Assembly (NCBI GenBank): GCA_017514235.1
Contig: JAFWKK010000012.1
Location: 1-64,000, forward strand
DNA: 64,000 bases
Direction: 5' to 3'
Source: Kiritimatiellia bacterium
Lineage (GTDB): Bacteria; Verrucomicrobiota; Kiritimatiellia; RFP12; UBA1067
Positions within the stretch are counted from its first letter, which is position 1, and each line of letters begins with the position of its first letter. This document shows, piece by piece, positions 15,532-22,568 of the stretch. The translations under genes were made by a program, and so were the position numbers. The notes beneath the pieces are model-generated. The model did not search any database and had not been told where the DNA came from. It worked only from the letters and a program-made list of their open reading frames with translations.

Positions 15532-16479
15532 ATGGCAAGGTCGGGACATATGGCAAGGTCGGGACATTCTGTGCGCGCGCATTCGGCGTACTGGTACGCG
15601 AAGAACTACGGGTACACCCGCAGCGACAGGGAGACGTTCGCGGGGCGGTACGTGGACAGCTGCACGCGTCCGGCGGCGGGCGGGCGTGGGACGTGCCTCT
15701 ACGACTTCAACCCGTTCCTCATGGGCGCGTACATAGCGATGGACATAGGCGTTGCGATCAAGCGCGACGTGGACACGCTGCGCGACCCGGCGGAGCGTGA
15801 CAGGCTGAGGCGGGAGCTGATGCGCGACCTGCGGGCGGTGCGGCGGCCCCTATACTACGCCAGGGAGACGGAGCGCAGGCGCCGCCTCGCGGCGGAGAGG
15901 CGCAGGATCACGCGCCGCCGCACGACCGCGCCGATGCCGACGCCGGGGGCCCTTCTCGCGGCGTGGGAGGCCAGGAAGGAGTCCCGAGAGGCGATGGTGC
16001 GCCTGGGCGGGATGCTGCAGGACCTCGAGTGCTACGTGGACAGCGGGCTGAGGTTCGACGGGCGCGGGGACGTCGTCGGGCGCAACGGCGGCATACGCGG
16101 GTGGCTGAGGGAGAACCTTCCGGAGCTCTCACCGAAGTACAAGACGCTCATGCGCTACAAGGCGCTGGCGGTGCGCCTCAGGCAGGCGACGGACACGCGC
16201 GACCCGACGCCGACGGAGGCGATCCTCGCGGAGCCGCGCCATGAGGCGGCGGCGAAGCTGCTGTCCGGCCAGGAGCCGGTGTTTTCGCGCCTCTTCGGCG
16301 AACTGGACCGCATGCTCTCGCCCGACACGGTGTTCCTCGACGCGCCGGGAAGTGCGCCGCGGAGACCGCTGAAGGCCGCGAAGAGCCCGCGCAAGAAGCG
16401 TAAAAAGGTCAAGCTAGAATTTTCCGCACATGATTCTCATATTAAAAACGGCAAGTCGGGAAAACGACGGGGCCGATGA
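15532..16479 (+). CDS. Unrecognised Arg-rich protein between direct repeats
   Basis: A 315-residue, strongly basic protein. I recognise no domain. It starts MARSGHMARSGH because an 18-bp unit is perfectly duplicated at the start (15532-15549, 15550-15567); either ATG could initiate, and GGGAGG supports the first. Visible regions: an aromatic N-terminal block (AYWYAKNYGYTRSDRETF), a Phe-Asn-Pro-Phe-Leu-Met-Gly-Ala-Tyr segment with a short hydrophobic helix, an Arg-rich coiled stretch (about 80-135), a conserved-looking WLRENLPELSPKYKTLMRYK block and a Lys/Arg tail. The C-terminal coding end runs through the right direct repeat. It stands alone between two leftward operons. May be a lineage-specific mobile or multicopy gene; not assignable. 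Confidence 0.6.
   Translation: MARSGHMARSGHSVRAHSAYWYAKNYGYTRSDRETFAGRYVDSCTRPAAGGRGTCLYDFNPFLMGAYIAMDIGVAIKRDVDTLRDPAERDRLRRELMRDLRAVRRPLYYARETERRRRLAAERRRITRRRTTAPMPTPGALLAAWEARKESREAMVRLGGMLQDLECYVDSGLRFDGRGDVVGRNGGIRGWLRENLPELSPKYKTLMRYKALAVRLRQATDTRDPTPTEAILAEPRHEAAAKLLSGQEPVFSRLFGELDRMLSPDTVFLDAPGSAPRRPLKAAKSPRKKRKKVKLEFSAHDSHIKNGKSGKRRGR
16420..16440. repeat. Right copy of the 21-bp direct repeat
   Basis: Matches 15456-15476 at 18 of 21 positions and lies inside the last codons of the Arg-rich gene. Confidence 0.5.
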
Positions 16480-16500
16480 TGCGGATCACTGGAAATGCTT

Positions 16501-16538
16501 CACGGGAGAATCACGGGAGAATAACGAGAATCACGAGG
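16501..16538. repeat. Short tandem repeat CACGGGAGAAT
   Basis: Two perfect 11-bp copies (16501-16511, 16512-16522) followed by degenerate copies AACGAGAAT and CACGAGG. It lies between the ends of the Arg-rich gene and ribF. Nothing else is visible in 16480-16566. Confidence 0.7.
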
Positions 16539-16566
16539 AAAAAGCAGAGTCGGCACGACACGCCGT

Positions 16567-17430
16567 CTATATGGTGCGCAGTCGGAATGACGCGCAGTCG
16601 GACTCGATCTGGGACTTTAGGGCCGCAAGCGACGGGAATTGGCGCTCGGGACGTATGAAACTCAAGAACGACACCGTTACGGGCGGTTCCTTTGGAATTT
16701 CCGGTACGGCCGACGGCTCGCCTTCTGGGAAATGAACTTCAAGGACCGGCTTGGCCCATGCGCCGTCGCCCAGGGTCGGCGCCACACCGTAGTTGGCGAT
16801 GCCGCGCCTGCCGGACATCTCAACGGCATAGACGCCGCGGGGAAGAAGCTTCAGTACCGGCGCGTCGCTCTCAATGTTGACTGTCGGGAATCCGAGCGAG
16901 CCGCCGAGGCCCTTGCCGCGAAAGTGCCGTCCCGAAACACTCAGCGGACGCCCCGTCATGGCAGCAGCAGCCTCCACTTCGCCGCGCGACAGCGCGGCGC
17001 GTATGCGCGATGACGAAATCCTCTCGCCCTGCCATTCGGCGTATGGCGCGACCTCGACGGGCGTTCCGTGCGAACGCAGCCATTGCGCATTCCCCTCTCC
17101 GCCGCGTCCGAACCGCCAGTCGGCGCCGCACCTTACCGCGGAGAACGGGTGAAGCAGCCGGACCTTCACAAGGAAGGCGTCCGGCGTCAGGTCTGCCAGC
17201 TCTTGCGTGAAGTCAAGGACCAGCACGTCGCGGGCTCCGCACTCGCGCATTGCCGCAACGCGCTCATCAAGGGACATCATGAGCGGCGGCGCGCGGTCGG
17301 GCGCAAGGACGGACAGCGGATGGTTCCTGAACGTAAGCGCGGCGGACGCGCCTCGCAAGATGGCCTGGTGGCCAAGGTGGACTCCGTCGAAGAATCCTAT
17401 CGCAAGAACGCTGACATCGGCTTCACGCAC
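16567..17430 (-). CDS. ribF: Bifunctional riboflavin kinase/FMN adenylyltransferase
   Basis: A 287-residue enzyme making FMN and FAD from riboflavin. The N-terminal nucleotidyltransferase has GFFDGVHLGH (12-21) and ISSSRIR (the ISSTxIR motif). The C-terminal flavokinase has GRHFRGKGLGGSLGFPTVNI, Asn-Tyr-Gly-Val-Ala-Pro-Thr and LEVHF. Slightly shorter than the usual 300-315 residues because the adenylyltransferase lobe is compact. Overlaps the end of truB by 34 nt, the common truB-ribF order. Last gene of a leftward housekeeping run. Confidence 0.93.
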   Translation of the reverse strand: MREADVSVLAIGFFDGVHLGHQAILRGASAALTFRNHPLSVLAPDRAPPLMMSLDERVAAMRECGARDVLVLDFTQELADLTPDAFLVKVRLLHPFSAVRCGADWRFGRGGEGNAQWLRSHGTPVEVAPYAEWQGERISSSRIRAALSRGEVEAAAAMTGRPLSVSGRHFRGKGLGGSLGFPTVNIESDAPVLKLLPRGVYAVEMSGRRGIANYGVAPTLGDGAWAKPVLEVHFPEGEPSAVPEIPKEPPVTVSFLSFIRPERQFPSLAALKSQIESDCASFRLRTI

Positions 17431-18113
17431 GATGCAAAATCTCCGATGTCTGTCTCAAGCAGCCGCTCGAACGGCACGGCGTCAGCCACGTCGAACCTGC
17501 CGATTCGCACGCGGCGCAGCGACTCCAGGCACGCGCCGCAGCCGAGGACTTCGCCGAAACCGTCCACGAGCGCGCGCACGATCAGCGACCTGGTGCCCGA
17601 CACCTCGAAGTCGAGTCGTCCGCCCTCGGCAGTCCCGACCTTGAGGCGATAGACGTGGGCGAGGAACTGCGAATGTTCGCCTGTGTCGGCGATCTCGTAC
17701 ACGGAGCGGTCTTCGCGACGCACCGAGCAGAAGCGCGGCTCCGTCTGGAACAGGTCGCCGCGGAACTCGGCGAGCGCTGCGGCGAGGCGCTCTTCCGGGA
17801 ACGTCGGCTCGCTCTCGCGCACCGTCTCCCCGTGCGCGTCGCCGGTGTTCGTGCGACGGCCGAGGCGCATGGCGCCGACATAGTCGCGGTCGGCGCCCAT
17901 CACGTCGCTGACGAGCATGTTGGCGTCGTTCACAAGAATGACGAGCAGGCCCGACGCCATTGCGTCGAGCGATCCGCCGTGACCGACCTTGACGAGGTTG
18001 AACTTCCTCTTGACGGTCTTCACGACAGTCGTGAACGGGAGTCCGGCCGGCTTGTCAACGAGCAGCATGCCGTTCAGTCCCTCAAGCATCTTCAATCGAG
18101 TCAGGTTCGCCAT
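17397..18113 (-). CDS. truB: tRNA pseudouridine-55 synthase
   Basis: A 238-residue TruB-family protein. It begins with Gly-Met-Leu-Leu-Val-Asp-Lys-Pro-Ala-Gly and has the catalytic motif as GHGGSLDAMASGLL, a variant of GHGGTLDPMASGVL with catalytic Asp kept. TruB isomerises U55 in the tRNA T loop. It lacks an extended C-terminal PUA domain, as in short bacterial forms. Start overlaps the queE stop by 1 nt; end overlaps ribF. Confidence 0.9.
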   Translation of the reverse strand: MANLTRLKMLEGLNGMLLVDKPAGLPFTTVVKTVKRKFNLVKVGHGGSLDAMASGLLVILVNDANMLVSDVMGADRDYVGAMRLGRRTNTGDAHGETVRESEPTFPEERLAAALAEFRGDLFQTEPRFCSVRREDRSVYEIADTGEHSQFLAHVYRLKVGTAEGGRLDFEVSGTRSLIVRALVDGFGEVLGCGACLESLRRVRIGRFDVADAVPFERLLETDIGDFASCVKPMSAFLR

Positions 18114-18712
18114 CAGCGGAATCCAAGCAGTTTGTGCAGCTGCACAGAAAGCGACCAGCCGTCCAGCTGCGAAAGGACGCCCTTGGCCGTCACGAAATCG
18201 ATGTTCCCCGCCCTGTCGCAGGGCGACACGTAGTAGTCCGTCGCGACGATGCGGGACCGCACGTCGCGGCAGAAGCCGACGACAGCCTCCGACGAAGCGA
18301 CGACGCGGACCTCGTCAGCGCGGCGGAGCGCGATGCGGTCGGGGTACTCGGCCTTCGGCGAGCAGGACACGTAATCCACGAATGCGAGCCATTCGGCGTC
18401 GCACGAGCCGTTCGTCTCGGCTGCAATCCAGTAGCCGCGCTCCTTCAGGGCGGCTACGAGCTCCGGCATTTCCGCAACGAGCGTCGGCTCTCCGCCGGTG
18501 AGCACCACGCTCTTCGGCCTGTACTGCCCGATCTCGGCGAGGAGCCCTTCCAGCTTGAGCGAAAAGTTCCGCGCGACGTCGGTGTCGCACCACGGGCACG
18601 CGAGGTTGCATCCGGCGAAACGCACGAAAACGCACGGCCTGCCGGCGTTCCGCCCTTCGCCCTGAAGCGACTCAAATATCTCGACGAGGTCGTACATCGG
18701 ACGACGGGTCAC
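18113..18712 (-). CDS. queE: 7-carboxy-7-deazaguanine synthase
   Basis: A 199-residue radical-SAM enzyme of queuosine/preQ0 biosynthesis that makes 7-carboxy-7-deazaguanine from carboxytetrahydropterin. The cluster motif is C-x3-C-x2-C (Cys35, Cys39, Cys42) in GCNLACPWCDTD; TGGEPTL follows (about 72-78). EIFESLQGEGRNAGRP at the start matches the family. The start is GTG, with a 4-nt overlap (GTGA) with the nitroreductase stop; an ATG five codons later (MYDLVE) is an alternative. Other queuosine genes are not in the window. Confidence 0.93.
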   Translation of the reverse strand: MTRRPMYDLVEIFESLQGEGRNAGRPCVFVRFAGCNLACPWCDTDVARNFSLKLEGLLAEIGQYRPKSVVLTGGEPTLVAEMPELVAALKERGYWIAAETNGSCDAEWLAFVDYVSCSPKAEYPDRIALRRADEVRVVASSEAVVGFCRDVRSRIVATDYYVSPCDRAGNIDFVTAKGVLSQLDGWSLSVQLHKLLGFR

Positions 18713-19356
18713 GCCGTCTTCAGTACCTCGGCGACCTGCTTGCGCGGGACCTTAACCGGCGGCCGCTCCGCCTTGCCCACGGCGATGACAGCCATGAGTA
18801 TCTCGGATTCGGGAACGCCGAAGACTGCCTTCACCTTTGCGACGTCGCGCATGCCCATTATGAGCGTGTCCCAGCCGCGGTTCTTGGCGGCAAGAATGAA
18901 ATATGAGCTGGCAAGGCCGCAGTCGTACGCGCCCCACGTGTCGCCGAGGCCGTCGGTAGGCGCCCCGTCGCGGAAGCCGCTTTCGCCCGGCACGTACGTG
19001 ACGGCGACGAGCGCGGCGGCGTTCGCGGAGTTCGCGACGTTGAAGGCAGGCAGCGCATCCCACATCTTCTTCTTCGCGTCCTCACCGATCGCCGCGTAGT
19101 AGCGCGTCGTCTCGAAGTTCCGCCAGCTGGGCGCGTTCAGCGCGTCGGCGACGATCGCCTCCATCTCGCGGGCGGAGATCTCCGCCTTGGCGTACTGCCG
19201 GACGCTTCTCCGCGCCTCGATCAGATCGTTGAAGTCCATGCCATTGCCCTCCTTTTGTTGTTTTCCGCCAGTTGTCTCCGACGGCCTGTCCGAACAGCCT
19301 GCGGCCGCCAGGACCGCCGCCGCCGAAGCGTCAAGTATGAAGTTGCGCCTGTCCAT
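18709..19356 (-). CDS. Nitroreductase-family protein with Tat/lipoprotein-like leader
   Basis: A 215-residue protein. Residues 40-215 are an FMN-dependent nitroreductase fold: EARRSVRQY, NAPSWRN, and GAYDCGLASSYFILAAKNRGW. The first 39 residues look like a Tat-type lipoprotein signal, MDRRNF then a hydrophobic stretch ending AAAGC. The start is supported by AGAGGAGG. A second ATG at 19239 (MDFNDLIEARR) has an equally good AAAGGAGGG about 6 nt before it and would make a cytoplasmic 176-residue form. Reaction partner unknown. Lies 16 nt after the kinase gene and overlaps queE. Confidence 0.88.
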   Translation of the reverse strand: MDRRNFILDASAAAVLAAAGCSDRPSETTGGKQQKEGNGMDFNDLIEARRSVRQYAKAEISAREMEAIVADALNAPSWRNFETTRYYAAIGEDAKKKMWDALPAFNVANSANAAALVAVTYVPGESGFRDGAPTDGLGDTWGAYDCGLASSYFILAAKNRGWDTLIMGMRDVAKVKAVFGVPESEILMAVIAVGKAERPPVKVPRKQVAEVLKTA

Positions 19357-19372
19357 TGGTTCAAACCTCCTC

Positions 19373-20485
19373 TCACAATCGTCCGAGCGCGTTCCTGATT
19401 GAGTGCTCGCGGGCCTCGACCGACTCGCAGAGGCGGAACTGAACGCGCGCGCGGTTCAGGTTCTGCTCGGGCTGGGTTGTCTTGAAGTAGACGTTGCCGG
19501 CGAGATAGTCCTGGAAGAACCGCAACCCCAGCTCGAACGGCAGCAGCCGTATCGCGTCGTAGAAGTAGGCGCGGTCTGCGTCGGTGAGGAACGAGCCCGC
19601 CTCGCGCATGTAGCCCTTGCAGAACGCCATGCAAAGGTCTTCGTCGAACACCACCTTGGCGAGGTCGGTCTCCTCCTCGCCGGCGGGGTTGCAGATCGAG
19701 CGCAGGGCGTCGCCGAAATCCATGTGTATGAGGCCCGGCGAGACGGTGTCGAGATCAATCATCGCCGTGCCCTTGCCGGTCACGTCGTCGATCATTATGT
19801 TGTTCACCTTCGGATCGCCGTGGAACATGCGCTTGACGAGCTCGCCGGCCGTCTCGGCGCGTTCCAGGCTTACTGCGAGGCCGCGCCTCTCCTCTATGAA
19901 CTTCGCGAGACGACGCGCCTCCATCGACGTGCCGAGAAGCGCCTTTGCGGACGCGGAGCCGAGCGTCGCGTCGTAGTTGGCGAGGTAGCCCGAGGTTATG
20001 TGGAAGCCCGGCAGCGGATCCTCTATCAAGCCCGGATCCATGTCAGATATGAGGTAGTGGAAGTGGCCGAGCGCCGCGCCGCACTCCATGGCGTGCTCCG
20101 GGCCCTGCGCCACGTCGAAGGCGCGCGCCGACATGATGCGCGTTATGACGCGCCAGACGTCACCCTTCTCGTCGGTGACGTAGTCGCGGGAGTCCTTCGC
20201 CTTTATGATGCGCGGCATCTGCCACACGCGGTCGTCGGCGCCGCGCACGGCGTCAGCCTCCAGTTTCGCGTGGCAGTGCTTGGTGACCGCGTGCATGTTC
20301 GACATGATCGCCTCGGGATGCGGGAAGACGCGGCGGTTCACCTTCTGCAATATGACCTGGGTCTCGGTGAAGGTGTTGCGATATATGGCGAGGAACGTAT
20401 CGTTGATGTTGCCGTTGCCGAAGGGACTGAGCGCGACGAGCCGTCCCTTGACATTGAATAGGTTCATCAGTATCGAAAGCTCCAT
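19373..20485 (-). CDS. Phosphotransferase-family sugar kinase (NahK-like N-acetylhexosamine kinase)
   Basis: A 370-residue protein of the aminoglycoside phosphotransferase/choline kinase fold. It has GNGNINDTFL (nucleotide loop), ILQKVNRRVFPHP typical of N-acetylhexosamine 1-kinases, the catalytic loop HGDPKVNN (222-229) and the metal-binding Asp in MIDLDTV (242-248). NahK phosphorylates GlcNAc/GalNAc at C1, feeding glycan salvage; other members act on unrelated sugars, so substrate is uncertain. Start is well supported by AGGAGG 5 nt upstream. Sits 12 nt after the C39-like protease gene. Confidence 0.82.
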   Translation of the reverse strand: MELSILMNLFNVKGRLVALSPFGNGNINDTFLAIYRNTFTETQVILQKVNRRVFPHPEAIMSNMHAVTKHCHAKLEADAVRGADDRVWQMPRIIKAKDSRDYVTDEKGDVWRVITRIMSARAFDVAQGPEHAMECGAALGHFHYLISDMDPGLIEDPLPGFHITSGYLANYDATLGSASAKALLGTSMEARRLAKFIEERRGLAVSLERAETAGELVKRMFHGDPKVNNIMIDDVTGKGTAMIDLDTVSPGLIHMDFGDALRSICNPAGEEETDLAKVVFDEDLCMAFCKGYMREAGSFLTDADRAYFYDAIRLLPFELGLRFFQDYLAGNVYFKTTQPEQNLNRARVQFRLCESVEAREHSIRNALGRL

Positions 20486-20497
20486 GTTACCTCCTTG

Positions 20498-21802
20498 TCA
20501 GCGCGGTTTCAGGAAAAACGCGTCATGCGTGATCGAAAACGCCCAGTCCTCGGGCATGCGTTTCAGCTCGTGCCCCTCGCCCCACGTGTCGGTGAAGAGC
20601 ACCTCCTTCTTCTTGTCGTTGTAGCCGATGACGAGCCGCATATGTCCGCCCGTCGACTGCGGGTTTACGCCGCGCTCCGGGAAGATACCGAGCGTGACGC
20701 CCCAGAACACCGGTATGCCGGCGTTGACCTGCTGCCGGATGCCGGCAAGGAACTTCTTCATCCGGGGGTCCTTCTGGCGCATGCGATAGACGACCTTCTT
20801 GTCCATCGCCTCGCGCAGCTCAGAGACGTAGATCGTGTTTCCGCGGGTAAAGTCGGCGATCGACAGCGGCGGCTTCTTCTCGCTTTTCGCGGCCTTGTTG
20901 TAGCGGGCGACCTCGTCCTCCAGGTCGCCGAGCCCGGCGGCCATCGACACGATCTCCTGGTAGCCGAGGCCGTTCTTCTCCCCGATGGCGGTCACGGCCT
21001 TCTTCATCTCGGCGGTGCTGGTGCCTCCCTGCGCACGCGTACCGGCCTGCTGGGCGATCTCATGCTCGTCAACGGCGCTGCCGTAGTACCTGAGCACGCG
21101 CTCGGCTACGGCGGCGGCGCAGTATCCCTTCTGGCCCTGGTCCACCATCGGCACGTTGTCGATGAACACGTCGCCGTTCGGGCTCCTGGTCACGTTGTCG
21201 CGAATCTTCGCCTTGCCTGCCGCACCCGACGGCTTTCGCGCGGAAGAGGAGACGCGCGGCACAGGCTGTGCGGCGGACTCGCGCAGCGACAGCGTGAGGC
21301 GCAGGTATTCCACCTCGCGCACGCCCTTCGCGCCAGGTGCGGAAAGGCCCCACACCAGCTCCGCCGCCGGATCCGCCTTCGCGAACGTGCGCATGTAGCG
21401 CACCGAGCCGTTGCGAAGCGTCGTTTTCTCCGGGTTCGACCACTTCGCCCCGGGGGCCAGGCGCTTGGCGACTTCCGCGATGGCCGCCTTGAGCTGCGGA
21501 ACGTCCATCAGCGCCAGCCCGGCGTCGCCCCGGTTGTAGAGCGACAGCTCCACGCGGGAGATACGCTCCTCCTCGCCGCCCTTGTCGAAGAACACGCGCG
21601 TCTCCCATACCTTCATGCCGTACCACGTGCAAGTGTCGTGCTTGAGGCAGTTGACGACGTCACGCCGCTCGCTGGCGAAGACAAAGCCTTCCTTCGCGTG
21701 TTCGACCGCGAAGAACTCCGCCTTGCCGGACCAGGCGTCCTTTGCAGAGAAAAGGGACCCTAGATCCAAGGCCGCGACCAGCAATGTAGCGAAAAGCGCC
21801 AT
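20498..21802 (-). CDS. Exported C39-like cysteine peptidase
   Basis: A 434-residue protein with a short hydrophobic N-terminus (signal peptide or anchor). Residues 1-200 are a domain I do not recognise. From about 215 a papain-fold C39-like domain is visible: Val-Pro-Met-Val-Asp-Gln-Gly-Gln-Lys-Gly-Tyr-Cys-Ala-Ala, giving oxyanion Gln and nucleophile Cys228, then His in GGHMRLVIGY and Asp in LFTDTWG. Such proteins cleave peptides in the envelope; target unknown. A TGGTATAAT promoter lies 9 nt before the ATG, so the mRNA is nearly leaderless. Confidence 0.82.
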   Translation of the reverse strand: MALFATLLVAALDLGSLFSAKDAWSGKAEFFAVEHAKEGFVFASERRDVVNCLKHDTCTWYGMKVWETRVFFDKGGEEERISRVELSLYNRGDAGLALMDVPQLKAAIAEVAKRLAPGAKWSNPEKTTLRNGSVRYMRTFAKADPAAELVWGLSAPGAKGVREVEYLRLTLSLRESAAQPVPRVSSSARKPSGAAGKAKIRDNVTRSPNGDVFIDNVPMVDQGQKGYCAAAVAERVLRYYGSAVDEHEIAQQAGTRAQGGTSTAEMKKAVTAIGEKNGLGYQEIVSMAAGLGDLEDEVARYNKAAKSEKKPPLSIADFTRGNTIYVSELREAMDKKVVYRMRQKDPRMKKFLAGIRQQVNAGIPVFWGVTLGIFPERGVNPQSTGGHMRLVIGYNDKKKEVLFTDTWGEGHELKRMPEDWAFSITHDAFFLKPR

Positions 21803-21811
21803 AACTGTTCA

Positions 21812-21820
21812 ATTATACCA
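21812..21820 (-). promoter_or_regulatory. Extended -10 promoter of the C39-like gene
   Basis: Minus strand TGGTATAAT (21820-21812), 9 nt before the ATG; no SD. Confidence 0.6.
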
Positions 21821-21832
21821 AATGCCCCTGCG

Positions 21833-22537
21833 CTACGGCAAACGCGCGTCGCCGCCGCATGCCATCAGCAGGCGCATTGCCGCAAGTGCCTCGGCCTCCT
21901 TGAGCGTGCGCGCGACGGCCTCGGCACTGCCCATGCCGTCGACGGACACCCTTACGGAGAATCTCGGCTCGTGTGCCGTCCCCTCCGTGCGGAGCAGCTC
22001 GTACGAGGGGTGGCGCGGCGGCTTCATGGCCTGTGCGCGCACCTGAAGCTCTCCCTTCGGGTTCGCGGACCATTCCGGCTGCTCGGCGTTACCGTCCAGC
22101 CCCAGGGACGCGAACACCTGCCGCGCCGCATCGAGTCCGCCGTCCAGATACGCCGCCCCGATGACCGCCTCCACGGCGTCCGCCAGCGTCTTGGCGCCGG
22201 GCGACAGCTCTTCCGCATGCCTGTTGCGCCGCAGGTGCGCGGCCAGCCCAAGCCGTCCTGCCGCCGCGCAGAGCGCTGAGGACGAGACCATGTGGGCACG
22301 GCGGACGGTGAGGGAGCCCTCCTGGTCGTTGGGAAACGCCCCGAACACCCGCTCCGCGCTCAACAGGCCGAGTATCGCATCCCCAAGGAACTCGAGCCGC
22401 TGGTTGTCGCGCACATCCGGCGCGTCCATGCGGCACGCCGGCGTGGTCAGCGCCTCCTGCAGCAGTGCGCCGTTCCTGAACTTGTAGCCGAATATCTCCA
22501 TTGCTTCGTTCATCGCTCCGTCAGAACCTGTCTTCAT
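21833..22537 (-). CDS. rnc: Ribonuclease III
   Basis: A 234-residue dsRNA endonuclease for rRNA and mRNA processing. The signature is NQRLEFLGDAIL (45-56; usually begins with Glu-Arg), with catalytic Glu49 and Asp53; the second acidic cluster is in ADAVEAVIGAAYLDGG (about 118-133). A dsRNA-binding domain fills the last 75 residues, ending ALAAMRLL. Size is normal. TGCTATAAT lies 6 nt before the ATG at 22537, so leaderless; MNEAMEIFGY eight codons in is an alternative start. Confidence 0.93.
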   Translation of the reverse strand: MKTGSDGAMNEAMEIFGYKFRNGALLQEALTTPACRMDAPDVRDNQRLEFLGDAILGLLSAERVFGAFPNDQEGSLTVRRAHMVSSSALCAAAGRLGLAAHLRRNRHAEELSPGAKTLADAVEAVIGAAYLDGGLDAARQVFASLGLDGNAEQPEWSANPKGELQVRAQAMKPPRHPSYELLRTEGTAHEPRFSVRVSVDGMGSAEAVARTLKEAEALAAMRLLMACGGDARLP

Positions 22538-22543
22538 GCGAAA

Positions 22544-22552
22544 ATTATAGCA
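22544..22552 (-). promoter_or_regulatory. Extended -10 promoter of rnc
   Basis: Minus strand TGCTATAAT, 6 nt before the ATG; predicted transcription start at the start codon. Confidence 0.6.
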
Positions 22553-22568
22553 AATTCCAAGATGCCGC

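Noticed and set aside
17397-18113. TruB as inactive because of a changed motif
   Set aside because: The catalytic Asp in GGSLD is present; only flanking residues differ.
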